DNA from: Anaeromassilibacillus sp001305115
Lineage (GTDB): Bacteria > Bacillota > Clostridia > Oscillospirales > Acutalibacteraceae
Assembly: GCA_042854365.1 (NCBI GenBank)
Contig: AP031437.1
Coordinates: forward strand, 2,666,001-2,730,000
Direction: 5' to 3'
Length of the DNA stretch: 64,000 bases
Shown: one piece after another, positions 43,151-51,564 of the stretch
Numbering within the stretch: the stretch's first letter is position 1
Layout: each line of letters starts with the position of its first letter
Program-made: the position numbers and the translations under genes
Notes under the pieces: generated by a model
Databases searched by the model: none
Told to the model about the DNA's origin: nothing
What the model saw: only the letters and a program-made list of their open reading frames with translations

Positions 43151-43660
43151 ATGAACGGTTTCAAACAAGTAGAAATTCAGGACCTACAGTTCAATCCTTT
43201 TACCTTGATTGATAAAGAATGGATGCTGATTACTGCGGGAAACGAACAGAAATGTAATACCATGACCGCCAGTTGGGGAGGCTTGGGGGAACTTTGGAAG
43301 CACTATGTGTCCTTTATCTTCGTACGTCCACAGCGTTACACCTTGGAATTCATTGAGAAAGAAGACTATTACTCTCTTTGTTTCTTTGATGAATCCTATC
43401 GTAAAGCGCTGTCCTTCTGCGGCAGCCATTCCGGCCGTGACTACGACAAATGTAAGGAGACCGGCCTGACCCCGCTATTCGATGAAGCCGCCCCCTATTT
43501 TGCAGAGGCGAAGATGGTTTTGATCTGCAGGAAGCTTCATAAGCAGCCAATCGACCCAGCCGGCTTTATCGATGCAACCGTCGATGCAACGTGTTATCCA
43601 GAAAAAGATTATCATGAAATGTTTGTAGGCAGCATCGAGAAGGTCTTGGTCAAAGCATAA
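43151..43660 (+). CDS. Flavin reductase family protein (FMN-binding split barrel)
   Basis: 169 residues of the DIM6/NtaB-like flavin reductase family. FMN-binding residues are expected in ITAGNEQKCNTMTASWGGLG and YVSFIFVRPQRYTLEFIE, followed by FCGSHSGRDYDKCKETGL. These proteins bind FMN and often reduce it with NAD(P)H or act as an oxygen or quinone reductase; the substrate is unknown. GGAGG with an eight-base gap sets ATG 43151, five codons inside the open frame. Monocistronic with its own promoter and terminator. Confidence 0.88.
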   Translation: MNGFKQVEIQDLQFNPFTLIDKEWMLITAGNEQKCNTMTASWGGLGELWKHYVSFIFVRPQRYTLEFIEKEDYYSLCFFDESYRKALSFCGSHSGRDYDKCKETGLTPLFDEAAPYFAEAKMVLICRKLHKQPIDPAGFIDATVDATCYPEKDYHEMFVGSIEKVLVKA

Positions 43661-43692
43661 TCTCCTATAAAAGCGTCACCTCCTATAACAAT

Positions 43693-43734
43693 AAACGCCC
43701 TGCATCGCAGCTAGCAGCCGGATGCAGGGCGTTT
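43693..43734 (+). terminator. Terminator of the flavin reductase gene
   Basis: A 14-bp stem AAACGCCCTGCATC / GATGCAGGGCGTTT followed by TATT. Confidence 0.8.
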
Positions 43735-43800
43735 TATTCGACTTTTATGTGGCGCTTGCCAATATACGCTGGACCCTCTCTTAAGCAATACCTTTTTACC

Positions 43801-43850
43801 AATCCCCTTTGCCAGTCTGCCGCATGCTAGGCTGGCAAAGGGGATTTTTA
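43801..43850. terminator. Hairpin between convergent flavin reductase and hflX genes
   Basis: A 15-bp stem AATCCCCTTTGCCAG / CTGGCAAAGGGGATT with a T-run (TTTTTATT) on the plus side. It sits just after the hflX stop and may end transcription from both directions, though the minus side lacks a T-run. Confidence 0.6.
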
Positions 43851-45110
43851 TTATACCTCAGGAAAAATAACATATTCCTGAACCAAGTGGAGCAACGTTG
43901 GGTCAACCTGTGCCGTAAGTTTTAATCCGTTCTCTGTATACTCCTCCTCCAGCACACTCCCATCTTTCCGCAGCCTTGCCGCAAGCCCGCTCTGTGCAAA
44001 AGGAAGCAACAATTCCACCCTTGTGGTTTTCACTGGAAGATTCTCTTCAATGCTTTCCAAAAGAGCGTCCAATCCTCGGCCTGTCTTGGCGCTGATCCGT
44101 ACAGCATTGCCGATCATCGGAAGCTCATGCAGCGTCGGAACCAAATCGCACTTGTTCAAAACAGGGATGATTGGCCTTCCTCCACAGCCCAGTTCCGCCA
44201 ACAAAGAACGCGTTACTTCCAAATGAATCTGCGCTTCACTACTGGAAGCATCACACACGTTGAGGATAATATCCGCTGTGGCCGCCTGTTCCAATGTCGA
44301 ATGGAAGGCCTCGATCAGGTGATGAGGAAGCCTCCGAACCAATCCAACGGTGTCAATCAGCATGACAGTCTTTCCACAGGGCAGCTTTAACGCGCGGGCG
44401 GTCGGATCAAGCGTAGCAAACAGCATGTCCTTTGCTAGCACTCCTGCCTGCGTTAAGGCATTCATTAAGGTACTCTTCCCTGCATTTGTATACCCAACCA
44501 ACGCCACTGTGATTACGCCATCTTTCTGACGGCGGCGATGCATTTGCCCACGGCGTTTCTCTACCTCTTCCAACTGCTCCTTGAGTTTGGAAATCCGCCT
44601 GCGGATATGGCGGCGGTCCGTCTCCAATTTTGTTTCGCCCGGGCCACGCGTACCGATGCCGCCGCCCAATCGGGAAAGCGTGGTTCCTTTTCCTCCCAAG
44701 CGTGGTAGCATGTATTTCAACTGTGCAAGCTCCACTTGCAGCTTTCCCTCGCTGCTTTTCGCCCGCGAAGCAAAAATATCGAGAATCAACATAGTACGGT
44801 CAATTGTCCGCACGCCGCTGATGGATTCAATATTCCGTATCTGGGTTGGAGATAGCTCGCAATCGAACACCAGCAGATCGATCTCGTACGTTTTGCAAAA
44901 CGATGCGATCTCCTCCATCATCCCGGAACCAACGCAAGTGGCCGTGTCGGGGGAGGGCCTTTTTTGTGTCATTGCCCCGCATGGTTCCGCTCCAGCACTG
45001 CGCACCAACTCATACAATTCCGCCAAAGATGCCTCTACATCGTATTCCCCCGTATCAACCGCTGCCAAAAGTGCGCGTTCCGGCTGCTTGACATTTTCAA
45101 TCCGCTCCAA
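43851..45110 (-). CDS. hflX: Ribosome-associated GTPase HflX
   Basis: HflX binds the 50S subunit and splits stalled ribosomes under stress. The N-terminal domain has TATCVGSGMMEEI and VFDCELSPTQIRNIE, a coiled coil (RRHIRRRISKLKEQLEEVEK), the glycine-rich GGGIGTRGPGETKLE segment and a GTPase with G1 GYTNAGKST, G2 FATLDPTAR, G3 DTVGLVRRLP and G4 NKCD. 419 residues. The start is TTG with GGGGGAGG upstream. A good promoter lies in the 62-base gap to the phage cluster, so hflX can be expressed independently of it. Confidence 0.95.
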   Translation of the reverse strand: MERIENVKQPERALLAAVDTGEYDVEASLAELYELVRSAGAEPCGAMTQKRPSPDTATCVGSGMMEEIASFCKTYEIDLLVFDCELSPTQIRNIESISGVRTIDRTMLILDIFASRAKSSEGKLQVELAQLKYMLPRLGGKGTTLSRLGGGIGTRGPGETKLETDRRHIRRRISKLKEQLEEVEKRRGQMHRRRQKDGVITVALVGYTNAGKSTLMNALTQAGVLAKDMLFATLDPTARALKLPCGKTVMLIDTVGLVRRLPHHLIEAFHSTLEQAATADIILNVCDASSSEAQIHLEVTRSLLAELGCGGRPIIPVLNKCDLVPTLHELPMIGNAVRISAKTGRGLDALLESIEENLPVKTTRVELLLPFAQSGLAARLRKDGSVLEEEYTENGLKLTAQVDPTLLHLVQEYVIFPEV

Positions 45111-45134
45111 AGGTACCTCCCCCTTTCTTGTCTT

Positions 45135-45164
45135 ATCTTACAATATTGGATAAAAGCTTGTCAA
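45135..45164 (-). promoter_or_regulatory. Promoter of hflX
   Basis: On the minus strand a perfect TTGACA (complement of 45159-45164), an 18-base spacer and TAAGAT (complement of 45135-45140), between the last phage gene and hflX. Confidence 0.65.
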
Positions 45165-45172
45165 ATCAGCGC

Positions 45173-45637
45173 TTATCGAAACAGAAAATATCCATAGCCG
45201 CCGCCTGCCTGATTCAGATTGTTCGCCATGCTATTCGCTGCAGGCGATCCTTGCGCTTGTTGTACGGTCAGTGTTGTCCCAGACAGCGCAGCCCCCTGTG
45301 AACCTCCTTCTTCTGTCACAAAGGCAAAGTTTACCCGATAATACCCTGAACGATACTCGGTAGGCGGTATATCCATCTGAAAAACCAGTGCCGCTTTTGG
45401 AGCAAACGGCAGTGTGATGTTACGGCTTGTCGCTCCATTTCCGTTGTAGCTTCCCACTTCTGTCCCATTTCCAAGCAACAGGCGATCTTCTGCGGACAAA
45501 TGCGCCTGTGTATCTCCAAAATGTTCTGTCAGTAGGGCATCCAGCGTCTCATTATCCGCAACAAAATCACTGCGCGCCGGTTTATCTGTTCCCTGCCACC
45601 GATTTAACCCAAGGCTTGTCTTTTGTTCCGTCGGCAT
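45173..45637 (-). CDS. Putative tail fibre/receptor-binding protein of the phage-like cluster
   Basis: 154 residues, last gene of the cluster. The N-terminal TDKPARSDFVADNETLDALL resembles the connector end of tail fibres (YmfQ-adjacent proteins in PBSX-type loci), and the C-terminal part is a beta-rich Gly/Asn/Ala segment (GNGATSRNITLPFAP to AGGGYGYFLFR). It is short for a fibre, so it could be only a baseplate adaptor or spike tip. AAGGAGG precedes the ATG, nine bases after the preceding stop codon. Confidence 0.55.
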   Translation of the reverse strand: MPTEQKTSLGLNRWQGTDKPARSDFVADNETLDALLTEHFGDTQAHLSAEDRLLLGNGTEVGSYNGNGATSRNITLPFAPKAALVFQMDIPPTEYRSGYYRVNFAFVTEEGGSQGAALSGTTLTVQQAQGSPAANSMANNLNQAGGGYGYFLFR

Positions 45638-45646
45638 AAATCCTCC

Positions 45647-46225
45647 TTATATCTCAAACAGCGCTTCCCCAATGAGATCCAACTGATCCCATGTACAACC
45701 TTTTGCATCCCATTCGTCAAAGGTCTGCGCCGCACGGTCAATAGTATTCCAGGAAAGCTCCCGGAAATCCAACAGCACCTTCAAATGTGCGGGTAAAAAA
45801 CGTTGGATATAGGCCACCGCATCGGCTCGTTCTTCCGGATCATCCAATCCAGTGCAGGAAAAACAGAGCTCTTGTCCCACTGGGTCCTCTAGAATCGTGG
45901 CTTCCACCCCGATGGATTGGAACAGCTCTAAGAAAGCGCTTCGAGTGTTCGAAGTATTTTGTACCGCGCCACATTGCAGCAATACCTCCCGCCGCTCTTC
46001 TAAGGACCCATGCGCTTTCAACCCGAAGAGCGCTTCCCAACGCAAGAGTCCTGTTTCGCTAGCCGTACCGATAAAACTGTCCTGTTTACAAACCTCGAGC
46101 CGTTCATACAAAGTATCCAGCGCCGCACAGTAGGCCAACAGTTCCTGGTCTACCAATGTTTTCCCATTTAGAGTATACAGGCCTGTAGAACGCAGAGCGG
46201 AGGCCATCGTGTCCCGCGCCGTCAT
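45647..46225 (-). CDS. Phage baseplate protein, DUF2313/XkdU (YmfQ)-like
   Basis: 192 residues. The order after a baseplate J protein and the sequence (ALDTLYERLEVCKQDSF, GLLRWEALFGLK, RREVLLQC, FLPAHLKVLLDF) fit the YmfQ/XkdU wedge proteins that link baseplate to fibre. The C-terminus has a short extra tail (WDAKGCTWDQLDLIGEALFE). The start ATG overlaps the stop of the baseplate J gene (ATGA). Confidence 0.8.
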   Translation of the reverse strand: MTARDTMASALRSTGLYTLNGKTLVDQELLAYCAALDTLYERLEVCKQDSFIGTASETGLLRWEALFGLKAHGSLEERREVLLQCGAVQNTSNTRSAFLELFQSIGVEATILEDPVGQELCFSCTGLDDPEERADAVAYIQRFLPAHLKVLLDFRELSWNTIDRAAQTFDEWDAKGCTWDQLDLIGEALFEI

Positions 46226-47289
46226 GAATCTGTCTCCTGAACTTGAATGCTCTGTAAGACCGCCAGTTGGTTTGCCTTCACCGGGCGGTCAACCGCCGCG
46301 CTTCCTGTTAAAACGCAATTCTCCACAGTGCCTGTGGCAAATATCTCGGCATATAGCGCGGCTGTGCGAACAGGCTCGCCCACGCCCAGTCCTGCAAAAT
46401 ATTTTTGTACAGCGCTTTCCACCTGACTGGAGACCATTTCAAAGGAAAAGCCTGCCCGTGGCGCTACGTTTACTGTCACCGGACAGGCCACTGCTTCCGC
46501 CGCGGCCACCGTGACCAACACGTTGATCTCCCGCAATGCTTGAAGTGATTGCTGTACCCGCTGAACCGTATCGCTGTCTGCCGGAGCCCCATTTGCCCCC
46601 AAATAAATGCCAACGGTCCCCAAACCCTTTTCCTTCGGAATTACATTTGCGGAAAAGACTCCCTCATCCTTGAGGGCCTGCTCCCGATAGAACGCCGCGT
46701 TTGTTCCATTGGAAAGGGCCGTATAGCTTTGCGTCAGGCGAGATCGCAGGGACTCGTCGCCCTCCTCATCCATTCCACCTGTAAACGCTTTTGGATTGGT
46801 CACCTGTTCAATGCCAGGAGGAACCGTAACCAATGTTGTGACCGCGCCCACCGCCGCATTTCCGTGTTTTCCCGGTTTCTCCGCCTTTGCTGGAACGGTC
46901 ACCGATGTGTCGCCGACCGCCAGTATCGCCTCTTCTGTGGTTACGTAGCGTTCTCCATCCTCCCCCGGTACTGCGCACACGGTCCCTTTGTCGATCACGG
47001 CTCGATACCAGAGCGGTTTTGCACGGGAAAACAGCAAGACTCCCGAGGCCGCCTGTGCTGCACGGCGTTTGATTCCACGCTCCTGCGCGCGCAGATCCAG
47101 CAATTCCCCCTGTGCGGTCTGAGCAAAAAGTTGTTGTTCCAGCCAGTTCATGGAAGCCGTCAGAGAATAAATTTCCCCCGCTAACACTCGCAAGCGGATA
47201 CCGATGTCGGATGCCTCATCCGCCGGGTATCCTGCCAATTCTGCAAACTTCTCCTGCATACGGCTTAAGATCTCTTCATATGTCTCCAT
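46222..47289 (-). CDS. Baseplate J/gp47-like protein (XkdT)
   Basis: 355 residues of the baseplate J family, the wedge protein of contractile-tail baseplates. Typical features: DEASDIGIRLRVLAGEIYSL near the start, ERGIKRRAAQAASGVLLFSR, VTNPKAFTGGMDEEGDESLRSRL, and a C-terminal AGLGVGEPVRTAALYAEIF. The open frame begins at a GTG, but GAGG spacing favours the next codon, ATG 47289. The gene overlaps the end of the gp25-like gene. Confidence 0.9.
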   Translation of the reverse strand: METYEEILSRMQEKFAELAGYPADEASDIGIRLRVLAGEIYSLTASMNWLEQQLFAQTAQGELLDLRAQERGIKRRAAQAASGVLLFSRAKPLWYRAVIDKGTVCAVPGEDGERYVTTEEAILAVGDTSVTVPAKAEKPGKHGNAAVGAVTTLVTVPPGIEQVTNPKAFTGGMDEEGDESLRSRLTQSYTALSNGTNAAFYREQALKDEGVFSANVIPKEKGLGTVGIYLGANGAPADSDTVQRVQQSLQALREINVLVTVAAAEAVACPVTVNVAPRAGFSFEMVSSQVESAVQKYFAGLGVGEPVRTAALYAEIFATGTVENCVLTGSAAVDRPVKANQLAVLQSIQVQETDS

Positions 47290-47626
47290 CACAGATCACC
47301 TCGACTTCCGCTCCGCCATCCTCCCAGACGAGTTGTATCTGCACCACCATGGGTACAGTACCACTGCATGAAACCCCTTTCACCTGCACCTGCGGCATCT
47401 CCCGCAGGGCTTCCTGCGCCATGGCAAGTGCGTTGGCTTCCTTGTCCACGGTATCCGGCCGCAGGGTATGTATTCGGCTTCCCAGCTCCGGTTGATAGGC
47501 AAACACTCCCTGGGGGACTCGTAAACGAATGGTTGCACGCTGCAAAAGTTCCTCTTGTCCGGAAACCCTCCTTGGAAATCCCGTAGGTCCCAATAAAAAA
47601 TCTCCATTTGCAAGGGCCGTATCCAT
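47276..47626 (-). CDS. gp25-like/DUF2634 baseplate protein (XkdS)
   Basis: 116 residues. QEELLQRATIRLRVPQGVFAYQPELGSRIH and EANALAMAQEALREMPQVQV are characteristic of the W/gp25 lysozyme-like wedge family, which starts sheath assembly in T4-type tails. It sits between the spike-like gene and baseplate J, as in PBSX. GGGGAG lies before the ATG. Confidence 0.82.
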   Translation of the reverse strand: MDTALANGDFLLGPTGFPRRVSGQEELLQRATIRLRVPQGVFAYQPELGSRIHTLRPDTVDKEANALAMAQEALREMPQVQVKGVSCSGTVPMVVQIQLVWEDGGAEVEVICDGDI

Positions 47627-47965
47627 TCATTCTCCCCCCTCAGCAGCGAATACTTGGCCGTTGATGACCACCTCTCCGGTATTTTTCAGGTAGATTCTCG
47701 CCCCTCCTTGGGAGAACAGCAAGAGCTCTCCCGGTTCCAAATCCATCCCCTCCATCATAGCGCCTGTGCAGACCATGCCCTCCGTGCTGTTTACCAGTAC
47801 CGCCTTTGCGGCAGCTGGCGGCTGATAGGCGATCCCCCACGGTGCTACAAAAGCAAAATCCCGATATTCCCCGCTTCCCTGTGCGGTAGAACTCCCCGTC
47901 ATTTGAGCCACCTCAACCGTTGGAGCCGGCTTTGTACGTCCGCCCATTTTTTCTGAAAGCCACAT
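47627..47965 (-). CDS. Small gpV/gp45-like baseplate spike protein (XkdR position)
   Basis: 112 residues. FAFVAPWGIAYQPPAAAKAV and VNSTEGMVCTGAMMEG, followed by GELLLFSQGGARIYLKNTGE and VVINGQVF, read as an OB-like domain followed by a short beta-helix start. This is the pattern of Mu gp45/P2 gpV spike proteins. The open frame is longer (from 48316), but that part lies over the XkdQ gene in another frame. GGGAGGGG with a six-base gap sets ATG 47965. It overlaps the end of the XkdQ gene by 67 bases. Confidence 0.7.
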   Translation of the reverse strand: MWLSEKMGGRTKPAPTVEVAQMTGSSTAQGSGEYRDFAFVAPWGIAYQPPAAAKAVLVNSTEGMVCTGAMMEGMDLEPGELLLFSQGGARIYLKNTGEVVINGQVFAAEGGE

Positions 47966-48867
47966 CCGTTCCCCTCCCTTCTCCGCAATGTGATATAACA
48001 ACGTTCTCCGCTGCTGTCGAGCTGATAATCCCATGCCGCAATGTAGAGATTTTCCCCATAAGGCGTCTGCGCCGGACTGCCCAATGGGGGACACATCTCC
48101 CCCGGGTAGCAAACCTGTATGGAAAATGCGTTTCGACGCGCTTTCTGCAACAATTCTTGTGCGTGCTCGGCATCCGAACCGTTTAAATAGCGTTTGCGCT
48201 GTACACCGCGAGCCACCGCCTCCGATTCCCGCAACACTGCATCGTATTGGGCTGTATCTCCCGTGCGCATCTGCAACTCCGAAATCCGGTTCACATCTTT
48301 CCAGGTTACCTTCCATTCCATTGCCTCCCGATGAGCCAAAAAATCCACTTCCTCCTGCAGGCTTTGGCCAGAAGCATCCAGAACAGTCCCCCGAACGACT
48401 AACTCCGTTTTTAAAAAGTTCTTACAGAATCCTGCCAATACCTGCCATTCGCTCATTCCCTTTTCCACAGTGAGAGCGCCTCCAAACACCTCATCCCGTC
48501 CAATATACCCGGTAAAGCCGTACGGGACGGCATGACGCTCAAACAGCAGTTTTAGAGATGGCATGTAATAGATCTGTGGCTGTGCTTCATTATCGAGCAG
48601 CAATCCGGCGCGGCTTCTGGCAGAAAGTTCCGCTGTCGCCCCGGAACGGTTCTCCAAAAGTACCTGCTCATCCACCATTCCCTCAAAAATGACCCGGCCG
48701 TTTTCACTAGTACATTGGATGCCACAGAGATCCCCAATGTCTTCCCACGCGGGAAACCGTGCTTCCAAACTGTCTGCGGGAGCATCTTCATCGCTGCGCA
48801 GCCGTAACCGTACCGGCCTGGGAAGGCGAAGGAGTGTGCCATCCGGTTTCCATCCCACACAATTCAT
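47899..48867 (-). CDS. XkdQ-like baseplate hub protein
   Basis: 322 residues. The sequence WKPDGTLLRLPRPVRLRLRS, WEDIGDLCGIQCTSENGRVIF, YYMPSLKLLFERHAVPYGF and WQVLAGFCKNFL resembles the XkdQ/gpD-like hub proteins, which carry the tail tube and spike. The frame is open to 48996, but the start overlaps the preceding stop (ATGA at 48864-48867), which fits the coupling seen along the cluster. The Arg-rich C-terminus (DVQSRLQRLRWLK) overlaps the next gene. Confidence 0.8.
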   Translation of the reverse strand: MNCVGWKPDGTLLRLPRPVRLRLRSDEDAPADSLEARFPAWEDIGDLCGIQCTSENGRVIFEGMVDEQVLLENRSGATAELSARSRAGLLLDNEAQPQIYYMPSLKLLFERHAVPYGFTGYIGRDEVFGGALTVEKGMSEWQVLAGFCKNFLKTELVVRGTVLDASGQSLQEEVDFLAHREAMEWKVTWKDVNRISELQMRTGDTAQYDAVLRESEAVARGVQRKRYLNGSDAEHAQELLQKARRNAFSIQVCYPGEMCPPLGSPAQTPYGENLYIAAWDYQLDSSGERCYITLRRREGNGCGFQKKWADVQSRLQRLRWLK

Positions 48868-49394
48868 GGCAGCTGTACCTCCATCCCCTCCGGCAGGCGG
48901 TTTGGCCATTGTATTTGCGGATTGCATTGCCGCAATCGATCTACTGTGGTTGAAAATCGGTTGGCCACATGCCACAAGGTGTCCCCCTCGACACAAAGGT
49001 AGCTTTCCGGCCTTAAAATCCCATCATCCTCTACCGCCTCTTCGTCCTCCAAGAAGAGGAACCGGTATACAACCGCATTGGGACGCGCTTCACCAAGCAT
49101 TTGCAGGGACACAAAAACGGCCCGGAATGGCGCCACTTCCGGTATACACAGAACCTGGCTTGCCCCCTCACGAAATACTGCCGCCAGCCGCTCAAAGGTG
49201 GCGGCGGCCCCCTTTCCCAGGAAGCTTCCCTTGCCACTGACAGTGCGTCTTTGGCAGCCAATGTCCTGCAGAGCCTCGCCCACATGTGGAAGGGTCAAAC
49301 GCTTGACGTTCCGTTCGTATGTAACTTGTAGTGTCTCTGGATTCCTATCCCATACGAATTCGCCAAAACGCATCGCCCGCCCTTCCAGACTCAT
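48864..49394 (-). CDS. LysM-containing baseplate protein (XkdP-like)
   Basis: 176 residues. The N-terminal 110 residues (MRFGEFVWDRNPETLQVTYE) are a beta-rich domain of tail-tube/baseplate type. The C-terminal 50 residues are a LysM domain (YLCVEGDTLWHVANRFSTTV). In PBSX xkdP follows the tape-measure gene and joins hub to tube; T4 gp53 is the distant counterpart. Here it directly follows the connector genes. GGAGGG precedes the ATG, which overlaps the stop of the 33-codon gene. Confidence 0.8.
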   Translation of the reverse strand: MSLEGRAMRFGEFVWDRNPETLQVTYERNVKRLTLPHVGEALQDIGCQRRTVSGKGSFLGKGAAATFERLAAVFREGASQVLCIPEVAPFRAVFVSLQMLGEARPNAVVYRFLFLEDEEAVEDDGILRPESYLCVEGDTLWHVANRFSTTVDRLRQCNPQIQWPNRLPEGMEVQLP

Positions 49395-49492
49395 GACTGG
49401 CCCTCCTTAAATTCCTGGGGATAACGCCGCACGTCACGTTCCAATTGTTCGGATAGTTTGTCCAACAGTTCGTGGTTTTCCTCCGGATTCAT
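49391..49492 (-). CDS. 33-residue protein in the phage cluster
   Basis: MNPEENHELLDKLSEQLERD continuing VRRYPQEFKEGQS: short, strongly charged and helical. GGAGG with a good gap precedes the ATG. It overlaps the genes on both sides by ATGA, so its reading frame is maintained in the coupled series. It occupies the place where the tail sheath, tail tube and tape-measure genes lie in other PBSX-like clusters. No family known. Confidence 0.6.
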   Translation of the reverse strand: MNPEENHELLDKLSEQLERDVRRYPQEFKEGQS

Positions 49493-49794
49493 ACATCCAC
49501 CTCCGTACAAAACGCCGTTTCCTTTTCCCTGCATAACACAGCCCATACATAGAGGCTTTCGCCTGCAAAGGATTCCAACCCTGTGCGAGTCGCCCGGAAG
49601 ACTTCCGTGTCCGTTTGGATAAGATCGCCTATTAGGAGTTTCCGATCCAGTGTTCCCGTGTAAAGATAACACTGTGGCGCCTCGCCGCTCTGTTTCCGCA
49701 GGGGACGGATGACTGCCCAGGCCTCCTGTCCACCCACGGTGACCTTCTGTCCATATGTTGTTAGCAGGTATTGTACCAATTTTTTTCTAGTCAT
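49489..49794 (-). CDS. Putative head-closure/neck protein
   Basis: 101 residues (KKLVQYLLTTYGQKVTVGGQ, RPLRKQSGEAPQCYLYTGTL, LIQTDTEVFRATRT). The size, position after the connector gene and beta content fit head-closure proteins of the XkdH/SPP1 gp16 type. Sequence recognition alone is weak. Confidence 0.55.
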   Translation of the reverse strand: MTRKKLVQYLLTTYGQKVTVGGQEAWAVIRPLRKQSGEAPQCYLYTGTLDRKLLIGDLIQTDTEVFRATRTGLESFAGESLYVWAVLCREKETAFCTEVDV

Positions 49795-49806
49795 CGTTCA
49801 GGCCCC

Positions 49807-50166
49807 CTATACCTGCTGGAACAGAAATGCTGTGTCGCATAGATATGGTGCCGCAGCGGCCTCCGATTCCCTCCAGAGTTTCCGAGCTGTCTCCACATCC
49901 ATTGCGCTCTTGTCCACTCGAACATCTCCGACTGTGAAGGCATTCTCTGCCCCTGCCGCAGCCCGCAATAGTACCCAACGGTAAAAAGCCAATGCCGCCG
50001 CAGCGCTGCACAGCGCCATATCACCTGTCATTCCGACGTTTGGCTTTGCAATGCCCAACACCTGTGCCCTAGCATTTTCACACAAAGGGCGGTACTGCCC
50101 GGCCTGCCGTTCGTCAAGCCCTGTCAACATGGCGAATTGCTCCAAAATTGCCTGTGTCTCCATCAT
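49807..50166 (-). CDS. Head-tail connector protein (gp6/YqbG-like)
   Basis: 119 residues, mostly helical (QAILEQFAMLTGLDERQAGQ, AALAFYRWVLLRAAAGAENA). This matches adaptor proteins of the HK97 gp6 type that dock onto the portal. The start overlaps the capsid stop codon. The order capsid-adaptor-closure is conserved in phages. Confidence 0.65.
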   Translation of the reverse strand: MMETQAILEQFAMLTGLDERQAGQYRPLCENARAQVLGIAKPNVGMTGDMALCSAAAALAFYRWVLLRAAAGAENAFTVGDVRVDKSAMDVETARKLWRESEAAAAPYLCDTAFLFQQV

Positions 50167-51182
50167 TCCTGTTCCTGGTAGCAGAGCGTTTTCACCGCTC
50201 CATCGAAAATTTTGGCGAACCCTGCGATCGTACTGATCGCCGCACGCTCCAACTGGCGGTCGATCAGCTTGTCATAATCGGTTGTCACACCGCCTGCTTG
50301 GACCATTTCCAGTGCGCAGGTCTTGTCCAGACCAATCACGCCTTTTGCTGTCAAAGATGGTACATGTAGAAGCGTCGCCCCCAACGGCGTGACCATCTTA
50401 CCCGTTCCTTGAAAGTTCAATCCGGCCTGTGCATCGCACATTTCGCTGAGGGCCAAAATCTGTTGCATGGTCGCAGTGGAGGCCATCATGGTGTTGAGTT
50501 GATACGGTGCCAGGCCACCCCAGAGGGATACCAGCCCCGTATAGTCCACTTCATCCCCCGCCGTTCCAATATTTGTTGCAGAACCGCTGTCTTCATCGCC
50601 ATTCACCAACACATCGATGGCGTCGTTCAGTTGTGCCCGCGCAATATAAGCCCCAATCTGCCGAAGCGTTACGGTAAACAGATCCAACTTTTGAAACCGG
50701 AGTGCCTCATAGGACGCCACCAACATTCTTCCCCGCTTATGGAGGTGCACCAAATGGTCCTTCGTCGTAACCGTCGTTTGTGGAATCGCCGCTCCTTCCG
50801 CCACCGGCTTCAAGGCTTTATCCTCATCCGATGGCTCGGAGGTCAAGGTTCGGTAATCCATGCCGGTGATATTTGTCACAGTAGCCACCACATTTGGCAA
50901 TACGTCTGCCTGTTCCATCCCCTGACGTACTGCGCGGGTGACATATTCCGGAAAAAGCGCCGCAGAGTCACTCGTCTGAAAAAATTTTTCTACCGGATCA
51001 GAGCCGGGCCCGCTAACGTGGATCTGGAAGCGCTTTAGCTGTCTCTGATAGGCATCCAGCCCTTCTAAAGGCGTCCCACGATAATTTTCCGAGGAGTCCA
51101 GTTCCTCTAGAGTCTGTGTGAAACTCTTTCCCGGAGCGCTGTACATACCCTTTTCCAATTTCAGCGTTTCATAAAAAGCCAT
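50163..51182 (-). CDS. Major capsid protein (XkdG-like)
   Basis: 339 residues with an HK97-like pattern: an N-terminal arm (TLEELDSSENYRGTPLEGLD), RAVRQGMEQADVLPNVVATV, the spine segment RQIGAYIARAQLNDAIDVLV and the end AAISTIAGFAKIFDGAVKTL. AAAGGAGG with an eight-base gap sets ATG 51182 (MAFYETLKLEKGMYS), 23 codons inside the open frame. It follows the decoration-like gene by 25 bases. Confidence 0.85.
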   Translation of the reverse strand: MAFYETLKLEKGMYSAPGKSFTQTLEELDSSENYRGTPLEGLDAYQRQLKRFQIHVSGPGSDPVEKFFQTSDSAALFPEYVTRAVRQGMEQADVLPNVVATVTNITGMDYRTLTSEPSDEDKALKPVAEGAAIPQTTVTTKDHLVHLHKRGRMLVASYEALRFQKLDLFTVTLRQIGAYIARAQLNDAIDVLVNGDEDSGSATNIGTAGDEVDYTGLVSLWGGLAPYQLNTMMASTATMQQILALSEMCDAQAGLNFQGTGKMVTPLGATLLHVPSLTAKGVIGLDKTCALEMVQAGGVTTDYDKLIDRQLERAAISTIAGFAKIFDGAVKTLCYQEQE

Positions 51183-51207
51183 CAATACAATCCTCCTTTT
51201 CTCCGGC

Positions 51208-51552
51208 TTACGCCAGTACCAAGCCGCAGGTTCCTTCCGGCTCATCCACATCTGTAATTAACAGCAGGCGCCCAGTGGTTTCTACCTGTACCTTTCCTGT
51301 CCCATCCGCGTTGACCGTCTGGTATCCCACCGTGGGTTTTGTACCGGCATAGGAAACCTTTATGTATCCCGTCATCTGTACTGCTGCATAGCCGTTGTGC
51401 ACAGACAGTACCAGGCCGCAGAATTTGTCCTTGGCCGCACATGGTGCCACCGTGCCATTGGCGCTGATTTTCACCGGCATCCCAGATTTTACTTCACCAG
51501 AAACGGCAAACGTTGCCACATTTTCCCCAAATCCATTCAAAGAAATATCCAT
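51208..51552 (-). CDS. Capsid decoration/stabilisation protein
   Basis: 114 residues. FAVSGEVKSGMPVKISANGT, CGLVLSVHNGYAAVQMTGYI and TGRLLLITDVDEPEGTCGLV give a beta-rich protein like the decoration or DUF2190-type proteins that sit between protease and capsid genes. GGAGG is before the ATG. Confidence 0.7.
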   Translation of the reverse strand: MDISLNGFGENVATFAVSGEVKSGMPVKISANGTVAPCAAKDKFCGLVLSVHNGYAAVQMTGYIKVSYAGTKPTVGYQTVNADGTGKVQVETTGRLLLITDVDEPEGTCGLVLA

Positions 51553-51564
51553 ACAAATTCCTCC

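Noticed and set aside
47966..48316. N-terminal extension of the spike-like gene
   Set aside because: It overlaps the XkdQ gene in a different frame; a strong ribosome binding site marks the start at 47965.
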